Assembly: GCA_016710385.1 (NCBI GenBank)
Contig: JADJVX010000017.1
Span: forward strand, 310,001 to 374,000
Direction of reading: 5' to 3'
DNA: 64,000 nucleotides
DNA from: Actinomycetales bacterium
GTDB lineage: Bacteria; Actinomycetota; Actinomycetes; Actinomycetales; Dermatophilaceae
The first letter of the stretch is position 1. Each line of letters starts with the position of its first letter. Positions 35,853 through 43,319 of this stretch are shown piece after piece. The notes beneath the pieces are model-generated. The model saw only the letters and a list, made by a program, of their open reading frames with translations, was not told where the DNA came from and searched no databases. The position numbers were made by a program, and so were the translations under genes.

Positions 35853-36704
35853 TCAGATGGGATCTCGCGCGGGCCGGACGTGTGTGACGTCCCCGGCCCG
35901 CAGGGTGTGGACCTGCCAACCGTCGTCCACCAGCAAGGCACCATCGGCGTCGACGGCCACGGCGGTGCCGGTGACGGCGCTGCCATCGGGCAAGGTCACC
36001 GTCACGAGCGAGCCCAGGGTGGCGCACTGCTGCCGGTATGCCGTGTACGTCGCCTCCCGCTCGGGGGGCGGCAGGCCCAGCTGTGCGACGCGTTGGGCGA
36101 GCCGATCGAGGACCTCGACCAGGACGGTCTCTCGGTCGATCTCCTGGGCCGTCACAGCACCGCGACCACCGCACGCGAGAGCCAGCGAGGTCGCGGTGGG
36201 CACGGGCAGGTCGGGGCGCTGCTGATGCACGTTGAGGCCGATCCCGACGACGACGAGCGGATGAGCCAGCGGCAGATACTCGCAAAGGATTCCGCACACC
36301 TTCCCCAGCGGCGCCACCGGCGCCGGCGCCACCGGCGAGCCATCGACAGCGGGCTGCGGCTGCCCGATGAGCACGTCGTTGGGCCACTTGAGCGCCGGCC
36401 GCAGCCCGGTGACCGCCGTAATCGCCTCCGCGACAGCAAGTCCGGCGACCAGCGGCACCCATCCCGGGGCGCTCGTCGGGGCCGGGAGCAGCGCAGAGAA
36501 CGTTAAACCCAGACCAGCCGGGGATTCCCAGGTGCGATCCAATCGCCCACGTCCGGCCGTCTGCACCTCGGCCACGACGACGGCATACGGCTGGGCGATC
36601 GAGACGGCGCGAGAGTTGGTCGAGCCGAGCCGCTCGTGGACCTCCACGACGGCATACCGTCCGGCAGGTGAGCAGACCGCAGCGATGAGACGCGCGGGGT
36701 CCAT
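35853..36704 (-). CDS. birA: Biotin-[acetyl-CoA-carboxylase] ligase
   Basis: This 283-aa monofunctional BirA has no N-terminal DNA-binding domain. Motifs are STNSRAVS, VVAEVQTAGRGRLDRTWESPAGLGLTFSALLP (GRGR biotinyl-AMP loop), LKWPNDVLI, GKVCGILCEYL and VVGIGLNVHQ, plus the small C-terminal domain. It attaches biotin to the acyl-CoA carboxylase alpha chain, consistent with the divergent accD gene whose ATG lies 36 bp away. The frame upstream of 36704 stays open far into accD on the opposite strand, but this is a codon-bias shadow. Confidence 0.92.
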   Translation of the reverse strand: MDPARLIAAVCSPAGRYAVVEVHERLGSTNSRAVSIAQPYAVVVAEVQTAGRGRLDRTWESPAGLGLTFSALLPAPTSAPGWVPLVAGLAVAEAITAVTGLRPALKWPNDVLIGQPQPAVDGSPVAPAPVAPLGKVCGILCEYLPLAHPLVVVGIGLNVHQQRPDLPVPTATSLALACGGRGAVTAQEIDRETVLVEVLDRLAQRVAQLGLPPPEREATYTAYRQQCATLGSLVTVTLPDGSAVTGTAVAVDADGALLVDDGWQVHTLRAGDVTHVRPARDPI

Positions 36705-36740
36705 GGGCACAGGCACGGTGACAAGGCTATTGTTCGCAGC

Positions 36741-38360
36741 ATGTCCAATGACGGATTCGCCGCCGCTGCGGAAGCGAACGCTCCTGACCTGTCCACCACG
36801 GCCGGCAAGCTCGCGGATCTCAAGCGCAGAGTGGCCGAAGTGGCCAACGCCGGATCCACCGTCGCCGTCGAGAAGCAGCACGCCAAGGGCAAGAAGACCG
36901 CCCGCGAGCGCCTCGAGGCGCTTCTCGATGAAGGCACCTTCATCGAGATGGACAAGTACGCTCGGCACCGCAGTAGCCAGTTCGGGCAGGACAAGCACCG
37001 GCCCTATGGCGACGGCGTTGTCACCGGCTATGGCCAGATCGACGGCCGCCAGGTGGCCGTCTTCGCTCAGGACTTCACCGTCTTCGGCGGATCGCTCGGC
37101 GAGGTCTTCGGCGAGAAGATCGTCAAGGTCATGGACTGGGCCGCCAAGATCGGCTGCCCGGTGATCGGCCTCAACGACTCCGGCGGCGCCCGCATCCAAG
37201 AGGGGGTCGTCTCGCTCGGGCTCTATGGCGAGATCTTCTTCCGCAATGTCCGCAATTCCGGGGTGGTGCCGCAGATCTCGGTCATCATGGGGCCTTGTGC
37301 CGGGGGCGCGGTCTACTCCCCCGCGATCACCGACTTCACCGTGATGGTCGACAAGACCTCGCACATGTTCATCACCGGACCCGATGTCATCAAGACGGTG
37401 ACCGGCGAAGAGGTCGCGTTCGAAGACCTCGGCGGTGCGCGCGCCCACAACACCAAGTCGGGCGTCGCCCACTACATGGGCACCGACGAGGACGACGCCA
37501 TCGAATACGTCAAGGCGTTGCTGTCCTACCTGCCCTCCAACAACATGGAGGAGCCGCCGTCCTTCGACGTCGACACCGACCTCACGGTCACCGACGAGGA
37601 CCGGTGGCTGGACACCTGCATCCCGGACTCCCCCAACCAGCCCTACGACATGCACCAGGTCATCGAGCACATCGTCGACGACGGCGAGTTCCTTGAGGTG
37701 CACGCGCTCTTTGCGCCCAACATCGTCGTCGGCTTCGCCCGCGTCGACGGTCAGGCGGTCGGCGTCGTCGCCAACCAGCCGATGCAGTTCGCCGGCTGCC
37801 TGGACATCGAGGCATCGGAAAAGGCAGCACGGTTCGTGCGCACCTGCGACGCGTTCAACGTCCCCATCCTCACCTTCGTCGACGTGCCGGGCTTCCTGCC
37901 CGGCACCGACCAGGAGTGGAACGGCATCATCCGCCGCGGCGCCAAGCTCATCTACGCCTACGCCGAGGCGACCGTCCCCAAGATCACCGTGATCACCCGG
38001 AAGGCCTATGGGGGTGCCTACGACGTCATGGGGTCCAAGCACCTGGGTGCCGACATCAACCTCGCGTGGCCGACTGCCCAGATCGCCGTCATGGGAGCCC
38101 AGGGCGCAGTCAACATCCTCTACCGCAAGGAGTTGCAGAAGGCGGTCAAGGAAGGTCGCGACGTCGAGGCGGCCCGGGCCGACTTCATCAAGCTCTACGA
38201 GCAGACGTTGGCCAACCCCTACATCGCGGCCGAACGTGGCTACATCGACACGGTCATCACCCCGAGCAACACCCGGATGAACGTCACCAGGGCACTGCGG
38301 GCACTGAAGACCAAGCGCGAGAGCCTTCCGCCCAAGAAGCACGGGAACATCCCGCTATGA
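36741..38360 (+). CDS. accD5: Acyl-CoA carboxylase beta (carboxyltransferase) subunit, AccD5/PccB-like
   Basis: This 539-aa biotin-dependent carboxyltransferase shows KKTARERLEALLDEGTFIEMDKYARHR, FGGSLGEVFGEKIVKVMDWA, GLNDSGGARIQEGVVSLGLYGEIF, IMGPCAGGAVYSPAITDFTVMV, VDVPGFLPGTDQEWNGIIRRGAKLIYAYAEATVPKITVITRKAYGGAYDVMGSKHLGAD and AAERGYIDTVITP. Family enzymes carboxylate propionyl- and acetyl-CoA. This supplies methylmalonyl-CoA or malonyl-CoA. It overlaps the epsilon-subunit gene by ATGA and is divergent from birA, as in Streptomyces and Mycobacterium. It is unusually free of the dispersed GTATGCCG motif. Confidence 0.95.
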   Translation: MSNDGFAAAAEANAPDLSTTAGKLADLKRRVAEVANAGSTVAVEKQHAKGKKTARERLEALLDEGTFIEMDKYARHRSSQFGQDKHRPYGDGVVTGYGQIDGRQVAVFAQDFTVFGGSLGEVFGEKIVKVMDWAAKIGCPVIGLNDSGGARIQEGVVSLGLYGEIFFRNVRNSGVVPQISVIMGPCAGGAVYSPAITDFTVMVDKTSHMFITGPDVIKTVTGEEVAFEDLGGARAHNTKSGVAHYMGTDEDDAIEYVKALLSYLPSNNMEEPPSFDVDTDLTVTDEDRWLDTCIPDSPNQPYDMHQVIEHIVDDGEFLEVHALFAPNIVVGFARVDGQAVGVVANQPMQFAGCLDIEASEKAARFVRTCDAFNVPILTFVDVPGFLPGTDQEWNGIIRRGAKLIYAYAEATVPKITVITRKAYGGAYDVMGSKHLGADINLAWPTAQIAVMGAQGAVNILYRKELQKAVKEGRDVEAARADFIKLYEQTLANPYIAAERGYIDTVITPSNTRMNVTRALRALKTKRESLPPKKHGNIPL

Positions 38361-38593
38361 GCACCGACCCGACATCCCCCGCCGCTGAGGCACCGGTCGT
38401 CCGAATCGTCCACGGCTCCCCGTCGGCGCAGGACCTCGGCGTGCTCCTGGCCGTGCTCTCGGCGCTCGGAGGCGGCGAGGCCGGCGGTGGCGGTGCCCGG
38501 GCGTCGCACTGGTCGGCGCCGGCCACCCGGCTGGTGCCGGTCGGCCCGCGCTCGGCGCCCAGCGCCTGGCGCTGGTCGGCTATGCCGCGCTAG
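38357..38593 (+). CDS. accE5: Acyl-CoA carboxylase epsilon subunit
   Basis: This 78-aa small subunit is specific to actinobacterial acyl-CoA carboxylases. It has VVRIVHGSPSAQDLGVLLAVLSAL, a Gly/Ala-rich middle, and the family ending SAPSAWRWSAMPR. It stabilises the alpha-beta complex. The ATG overlaps the accD stop. Its TAG is immediately followed by the TAG of the convergent rmlD gene, with no spacer at all, so the two transcripts must terminate inside each other's coding region. Confidence 0.88.
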   Translation: MSTDPTSPAAEAPVVRIVHGSPSAQDLGVLLAVLSALGGGEAGGGGARASHWSAPATRLVPVGPRSAPSAWRWSAMPR

Positions 38594-39445
38594 CTACCCG
38601 GTGATCCCCAGCGTCGGGATGACCGCCGCGAGCGCCTCACGCCAGTGCGGCAGCAAGGCGACGCCGACCGCTTGGGTCCTTCCGTGCGCCAACACGCTGT
38701 ATGCCGGTCGCGGCGCGGGTCGGACGAAGGCGGCGCTCGTCGTGGGCAGCACCCGGCCCGGATCCAGGCCGAGCTCGGCGAAGATCGCCTGAGTGAAGCC
38801 GAACCAGGTGGTCTCGCCCTCACAGGTGCCGTGGTAGATGCCTGCGGGGGCAGCGGTGGCTAGCAGATCCCCGATGAACCGAGCCAGATCGGCCGTCGTC
38901 GTGGGCTGACCGCGCTGGTCGTCGACGACCGACACGGTGTCGCGCTGCGCGGCCAGGCCGGCCATGGTCTTGACGAAGTTGGGTCCGCCTGGCCCATACA
39001 GCCACGCCGTTCGCACGATGAGTGAATCCGGGCATTCCGACCGCACGGCCCACTCACCGGCGGCCTTGGTGCGACCGTAGGCCGACTGCGGTGCGAGGGC
39101 AGCGTCTTCGGCATACGGGCTGGTGGCGGCTCCGGCGAAAACGTAGTCGGTCGAGATCTGGACCATCCGTGCCCCGACCTCGCGGGCGGCCCGGGCGAGG
39201 ACCGCAGGGCCGACGGCATTGATGCGGAAAGCCAACGCCTCGTGCTCTTCGGCGGCGTCGACCGCGGTGTAGGCGGCCGTGTTGACGACGACGCGATGTC
39301 CGTCGATCGCCGCGGCGCAGTCGCTCGCGGAGGTGATGTCGACCTCGGGCAGGTCGGTTGCGGTCACCTCGTGCCCCGCACTTCGCAAGTGGGTGACCAC
39401 ATCCTGCCCCAGCATCCCGTTGGCGCCTGTGACGAGGATTTTCAT
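38594..39445 (-). CDS. rmlD: dTDP-4-dehydrorhamnose reductase
   Basis: This 283-aa SDR performs the last step of dTDP-L-rhamnose synthesis. It has an N-terminal ILVTGANGMLGQDVVTHL (NADPH site), VDITSASDCAAAI, VVNTAAYTAVDAAEEHEALAFRINAVGPAVLARAA, the catalytic VQISTDYVFAG and SAYGRTKAAGEWAV (Tyr-x3-Lys), and LIVRTAWLYGPGGPNFVKTM. It is divergent from rmlA with 56 bp between starts. Rhamnose links galactan to peptidoglycan in related bacteria, which ties it to the glf/glfT2 block. Confidence 0.94.
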   Translation of the reverse strand: MKILVTGANGMLGQDVVTHLRSAGHEVTATDLPEVDITSASDCAAAIDGHRVVVNTAAYTAVDAAEEHEALAFRINAVGPAVLARAAREVGARMVQISTDYVFAGAATSPYAEDAALAPQSAYGRTKAAGEWAVRSECPDSLIVRTAWLYGPGGPNFVKTMAGLAAQRDTVSVVDDQRGQPTTTADLARFIGDLLATAAPAGIYHGTCEGETTWFGFTQAIFAELGLDPGRVLPTTSAAFVRPAPRPAYSVLAHGRTQAVGVALLPHWREALAAVIPTLGITG

Positions 39446-39501
39446 GCCGCTGAGGCTAGCGGAACGGCGGTTGGGTCCTGAGCGACCGGTAACCTGGCCC
39501 G

Positions 39502-40380
39502 ATGAAGGGCATCATTCTGGCCGGGGGGTCGGGGACGCGGCTGCACCCCATCACCAAAGGCATCAGCAAGCAGCTCATGCCGGTTTACGACAAGCCGATG
39601 ATCTACTACCCGCTCTCGACCTTGCTGCAGGCCGAGATCCGAGAGGTGCTCATCATCACCACCCCGGACGACTCCGCTCAGTTCCAGCGCCTCCTGGGCG
39701 ACGGCTCGGAATGGGGCATCGAGATCTCGTATGCCGTGCAGCCCAGCCCAGACGGGTTGGCCCAGGCCTTTATTATCGGCCGCGACTTCATCGGGTCGGA
39801 CTCGGTGGCCCTGGTGCTCGGGGACAACATCTTCTACGGGGCATCACTCGAGGAGCAGCTGCGCGAGGGCACCCGCGACATTGTCGGAGGCCATGTCTTC
39901 GCCTACCACGTGGCCAACCCCAAGCACTACGGCGTCGTCGAGTTCGACGAGTCCGGCACCGTGCTGTCCATCGAAGAAAAGCCGGCCAAACCCAAGTCCA
40001 ACTTCGCCGTGCCGGGCGTCTACTTCTACGACAACTCTGTCGTCGAGGTGGCCGCTGGCCTCAAGCCCAGCGCCCGGGGCGAACTCGAGATCACCGGTGT
40101 CAACGACGCCTATCTGCAGCGCGGCGAGCTCACCGTGACGGTCCTGCCTCGAGGCACCGCCTGGTTCGACACCGGCACCTTCCAGGGCTTGCTCGACGCG
40201 AGTCAGTTCGTCCATGTCGTCGAGGCCCGCCAGGGGCACAAGATCGGCTGTGTCGAGGAGTTGGCCTGGCGTAACGGCTGGATCGACGACGACCAGCTGC
40301 GACTGCTCGCCGAGCGCCTGGCCAAGAGCGGCTACGGCGTCTATCTTCAGGAGCTCCTCGACGAGAAGGACGGACTCTGA
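39502..40380 (+). CDS. rmlA: Glucose-1-phosphate thymidylyltransferase
   Basis: This 292-aa nucleotidyltransferase makes dTDP-glucose. It has the signature MKGIILAGGSGTRLHPITKGISKQLMPVYDKPMIYYPLSTLL, then LVLGDNIFYGASLEEQL, GVVEFDESGTVLSIEEKPAKPKSNFAVPGVYFYDN and GTAWFDTGTFQGLLDASQFV. The length is typical for RmlA. Its TGA shares one base with the ATG of rmlC. No rmlB (dehydratase) is in the window and it must lie elsewhere. Confidence 0.96.
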   Translation: MKGIILAGGSGTRLHPITKGISKQLMPVYDKPMIYYPLSTLLQAEIREVLIITTPDDSAQFQRLLGDGSEWGIEISYAVQPSPDGLAQAFIIGRDFIGSDSVALVLGDNIFYGASLEEQLREGTRDIVGGHVFAYHVANPKHYGVVEFDESGTVLSIEEKPAKPKSNFAVPGVYFYDNSVVEVAAGLKPSARGELEITGVNDAYLQRGELTVTVLPRGTAWFDTGTFQGLLDASQFVHVVEARQGHKIGCVEELAWRNGWIDDDQLRLLAERLAKSGYGVYLQELLDEKDGL

Positions 40381-40970
40381 TGGAGTTCCGCCCGCTGTCC
40401 ATCGAGGGCGCCTGGGAGATCACGCCGCGGCAGTTCCCCGATTCTCGGGGCATGTTTGCCGAGGGCTTCCGGGCCGACAAACTGGCCGAACACATTGGGC
40501 ACCCGATGCAGGTGCTCCAGACCAATATCTCGGTCTCCACCGCAGGTGCCGTGCGGGGCATTCACTACGCCTCGGTCCCGCCCTCCCAGGCCAAGTACGT
40601 CACGGCGCTCTCGGGGGTCTTCATCGACTTCATCATCGATATCCGGGTCGGCTCACCGACCTTCGGTCGCTGGGACAGCGTCCGACTCGACACGGTCGAC
40701 CGTCGCGCTGTCTACCTTTCGGAGGGGCTTGGCCACGCGTTGGCCTGCATCGAGGACGGCACCGCGATGTACCTCTGCTCGCAAACCTACGACCCGGTCG
40801 CCGAGAAGGGCATCACCCCGCTCGACCCCACGGTGGCGCTGGCCCTTCCTGCTGGTTTCGAGCCGATCCTGTCCGAGAAGGACACGGCAGCGCCCACCCT
40901 GGAGCAGGCGCGCACCGAGGGCTTGCTCCCGGACTACGACGCCGTGCTTGCCTTCCGGCGCTCGCTCTGA
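40380..40970 (+). CDS. rmlC: dTDP-4-dehydrorhamnose 3,5-epimerase
   Basis: This 196-aa cupin epimerase has FRPLSIEGAWEITPRQFPDSRGMFAEGF, VLQTNISVSTAGAVRGIHYASVPPSQAKYVTALSGVFIDFIIDIRVGSPTFGRWDSVRLD (catalytic His of RGIHY), and VYLSEGLGHALACIEDGTAMYLCSQTYDPVAEKGI. It is translationally coupled to rmlA. The stop is followed within 3 bp by an inverted pair of the dispersed motif that could act as a terminator. Confidence 0.95.
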   Translation: MEFRPLSIEGAWEITPRQFPDSRGMFAEGFRADKLAEHIGHPMQVLQTNISVSTAGAVRGIHYASVPPSQAKYVTALSGVFIDFIIDIRVGSPTFGRWDSVRLDTVDRRAVYLSEGLGHALACIEDGTAMYLCSQTYDPVAEKGITPLDPTVALALPAGFEPILSEKDTAAPTLEQARTEGLLPDYDAVLAFRRSL

Positions 40971-40972
40971 GC

Positions 40973-40996
40973 CGGCATACCACCGCCGGTATGCCG
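40973..40996. repeat. Inverted pair of the dispersed CGGCATACC/GGTATGCCG motif
   Basis: CGGCATACC (40973-40981) and GGTATGCCG (40988-40996) form a perfect 9-bp stem with a 6-nt loop immediately after rmlC. The right arm contains the ATG of sodX. It may terminate rmlC transcription or merely be two close copies of the motif. Confidence 0.6.
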
Positions 40997-41344
40997 TCCG
41001 GTCGGCCGCTGCTGCCCTGGGGGCTGGCTCGGGTCCGCGGAAAGTCGATGGAACCGACTCTGGTGGACGGGGACCTCGTCGTGGTGCGTTGGGGGGGCGT
41101 TCCGAGGCCAGGTCGTCTCGTCGCGGTGGACTTGCCGGACGGGCCGGCCGGCCCTCGACCGATGGCGGTCAAGCGCCTCACCGGACCCGACCCGCACGAC
41201 CCCGCGCGGTGGTGGGTGGAGCGGGATAACCCGGTGGAGGGAGTGGACTCCTGGACCGTCGGCGGGTTGGCACCCCAGGCGATCCGGGGAATTGTGGTCT
41301 TCCGTCTCCCGCGATGGCCTCGCAGCGTACGCCCAGGCACCTGA
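40991..41344 (+). CDS. sodX: Nickel-type superoxide dismutase maturation protease
   Basis: This 117-aa S24/S26-like signal-peptidase-family protease shows the catalytic Ser in VRGKSMEPTLVDGDLVVV (Ser19) and the Lys in PMAVKRLTG (Lys61), with the typical D/N-rich ending WWVERDNPVEGVDSWTVGGL. SodX trims the short propeptide of Ni-SOD so that His1 can bind nickel. It is cytosolic, without a membrane anchor. It lies directly upstream of sodN, whereas in Streptomyces it usually follows. The start ATG is inside a GGTATGCCGTCCGG copy of the dispersed motif, and the same MPSGR start recurs in ogt. Confidence 0.9.
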   Translation: MPSGRPLLPWGLARVRGKSMEPTLVDGDLVVVRWGGVPRPGRLVAVDLPDGPAGPRPMAVKRLTGPDPHDPARWWVERDNPVEGVDSWTVGGLAPQAIRGIVVFRLPRWPRSVRPGT

Positions 41345-41470
41345 GGCGGCGGCACGAGCCGCTCGGGCCACGTGCTGGCTGCCGTAACTCGGCACTGATC
41401 GGGGTAGGTTGGAGGGGAACCGGCGACGGTATGCCGCCGGCCCCGACCCACTGTCACGAAGGGACTCCAC

Positions 41471-41872
41471 ATGCGACTGCGCATCTTCGCCCCCACCGTC
41501 GAGGTCAGCGCCCACTGCGACCTGCCGTGTGGCGTCTACGATCCCGCCCAGGCCCGCATCGAGGCACAGTCGGTCAAGGCGACCATCGAGAAGGCGCTGG
41601 CCTCCGACGACCCCGAGTTCAAGATCCGCGCGACGATCATCAAGGAGCAGCGCTCCCACCTGGTGAAGGAGCACCTCTGGGTGCTGTGGACGGACTACTT
41701 CAAGGCCCCGCACTTCGAGAAGTATCCCGATCTGCACACCCTGTTCAACGAGGCGACCAAGCTTGCCGGCGCGGCCGGCACCAAGGGTGACTGGGACCTC
41801 GCCAAGGCCGACGCCCTGCTGGCCAAGATCGACCAGATCGCCGAGATTTTCTGGGAGACCAAGAAGGCCTGA
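41471..41872 (+). CDS. sodN: Nickel superoxide dismutase
   Basis: This 133-aa protein disproportionates superoxide. A 14-residue propeptide (MRLRIFAPTVEVSA) is followed by the nickel hook HCDLPCGVYDPAQ, with His15, Cys16 and Cys20 becoming His1, Cys2 and Cys6 after cleavage by SodX. The rest forms the four-helix bundle of the hexamer (IKEQRSHLVKEHLWVLWTDYFKAPHFEKYPDLHTLF) and ends IAEIFWETKKA as in Streptomyces. A GAAGGGA Shine-Dalgarno lies upstream. The 126-bp leader contains another dispersed-motif copy at 41427-41434. No clear Nur operator could be identified by eye. Confidence 0.97.
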   Translation: MRLRIFAPTVEVSAHCDLPCGVYDPAQARIEAQSVKATIEKALASDDPEFKIRATIIKEQRSHLVKEHLWVLWTDYFKAPHFEKYPDLHTLFNEATKLAGAAGTKGDWDLAKADALLAKIDQIAEIFWETKKA

Positions 41873-41889
41873 TCTCAAGAGCGACTCAG

Positions 41890-41927
41890 CGGTAGCGGCG
41901 CAACCCGCCAGGGTTGCGCCGCTACCG
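41890..41927 (+). terminator. Strong hairpin terminator after sodN
   Basis: A perfect 17-bp inverted repeat (41890-41906 and 41911-41927) with a 4-nt loop starts 18 bp after the sodN stop and lies between convergent sodN and the HD-domain gene. It probably serves both directions. Confidence 0.75.
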
Positions 41928-41981
41928 TGTGTCGTCCGGGTGCTCGATTGCCACTTCTGAGCGCCGGCGGCCTTGGTGGGA

Positions 41982-43319
41982 CTAGGACTCGCGCACGAGG
42001 GGGATGTCCAGGCTGCCCTGCCGGGCCAGCGCGCGCTCCAACGCTGCGACCACGCGCGGGTCATGCTCGTAGCCCAGGCCCAATTGGATCCGTTCCACCG
42101 CGGCAGCCCGACGCCCCGGCGCGATCGAGCCGCCGACGAGATCGTCGTAGGCGTTGACCACCTTGACGATGCGAGAGGCCAGCGGCACCGCCTGCCCCTG
42201 TTCGCGGACCAGCCGGTAGGGACTGGCCTGCAGTTCCACGGCATCCGCCACGTCGCTCGGGACCCCGGTCTTGCGCACGATGGCCGCTCCGTCGGCGGCG
42301 ATCTGTTCCTGATCGGCCGGAGCGGCCATCAGGGTGGCTCCGCCGGGTATCGGTGCGGTCAGGGCGATCTGGCCGACGTCGTGCAGCAGCGCGGCATACT
42401 CCAAGCTGCGCAGCTCGCGGTCCGAGAGCCCGAGTTCGTGACCCACGTCGTTACAGAGGGCCGCCACCCGGTCGCTGTGGCCGGGCCGGGTGAAACCGGC
42501 CACTTCGGTGAGTCGGGAAAGCACCCGCACCGTCTGGGCATCGGTGGCGCGGATGGCCGAATACTGGCGTAAGGCGAACTGGGTGAGGACCAGGGGCATG
42601 AGGAACAACGGCAACGCGACGACACCCAGTGGGCGTTCGGCCAGAGCGATGAGCGCCCCGGTCGTGCTGAGCGCGAGGCTGAGACCGGCCCCGGTGCGCA
42701 CCTCATCGACGAGGGATTGACGGAGGTCGCGACGGCGCCGGGCGGCCGAAGCCAACGCGGACATTCCGAGGAACCCGCCCAGCCCGACGGCGGAGACCAC
42801 CGTCATGACCACCGCGAGCAAGGGACGATCCTCCGACCAGATCCGCTCGGCCCCGACCAGTGACCTACCGTCGACGAACGGCAGCACTCGGAACAGCGAC
42901 GCGGTGAACGCCACCCCAATGAAGCGGGCGGCGATTTCTGCCGCGCCGACGGTCCGTCCACGCGCAAGATGCGGCAGGCTGCCCAGCAGCATCGCGGCGC
43001 CGGTAACGAAGAGGATCGGCGCCGCAGGGACCGACCTGATGTCCACATCGCCGCAGAAACTGGTCAGAGTGAACCCGATCGCGGCCGCCAGTGACATCGG
43101 TGCCACCTCACGGCCGTCTTCCAGGGTGAAGCGAAAATACTCACCGACCGCGATGACGACCCCGAAGGCTGCGACGAGTTGCCACTGGGTCACCAACTCG
43201 GCCAGGTGACCCCAACGCAGCAGGCACGCCAACCACACGACGATTCCGAGCAGCGGGACGGCGCGCTCGGCCCAGGAAGGCACCTTGACGCCCGCGGACA
43301 GGCGCTGGCGGGCGGTCAC
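41982..43319 (-). CDS. Membrane HD-domain protein (degenerate HD-GYP)
   Basis: This 445-aa protein has about six to eight hydrophobic segments in residues ~20-250, followed by an HD phosphohydrolase domain (GFTRPGHSDRVAALCNDVGHELGLSDRELRSLEYAALLHDVGQIAL, HD at 313-314). The HHExxDGxGYP part of a c-di-GMP phosphodiesterase is missing (ELQASPYRLVREQGQAVP in its place), so it is HD-like but not a canonical HD-GYP. It begins with GTG overlapping the stop of the preceding HD-GYP gene (GTGA), suggesting stoichiometric partners. The operon also contains the repeat-peptide genes upstream. Confidence 0.85.
   Translation of the reverse strand: MTARQRLSAGVKVPSWAERAVPLLGIVVWLACLLRWGHLAELVTQWQLVAAFGVVIAVGEYFRFTLEDGREVAPMSLAAAIGFTLTSFCGDVDIRSVPAAPILFVTGAAMLLGSLPHLARGRTVGAAEIAARFIGVAFTASLFRVLPFVDGRSLVGAERIWSEDRPLLAVVMTVVSAVGLGGFLGMSALASAARRRRDLRQSLVDEVRTGAGLSLALSTTGALIALAERPLGVVALPLFLMPLVLTQFALRQYSAIRATDAQTVRVLSRLTEVAGFTRPGHSDRVAALCNDVGHELGLSDRELRSLEYAALLHDVGQIALTAPIPGGATLMAAPADQEQIAADGAAIVRKTGVPSDVADAVELQASPYRLVREQGQAVPLASRIVKVVNAYDDLVGGSIAPGRRAAAVERIQLGLGYEHDPRVVAALERALARQGSLDIPLVRES

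Noticed and set aside
36705..38342. Minus-strand extension of birA frame across accD5 (829-aa frame)
   Set aside because: The accD5 protein on the plus strand is complete and highly conserved. The antisense openness comes from high-GC codon bias.
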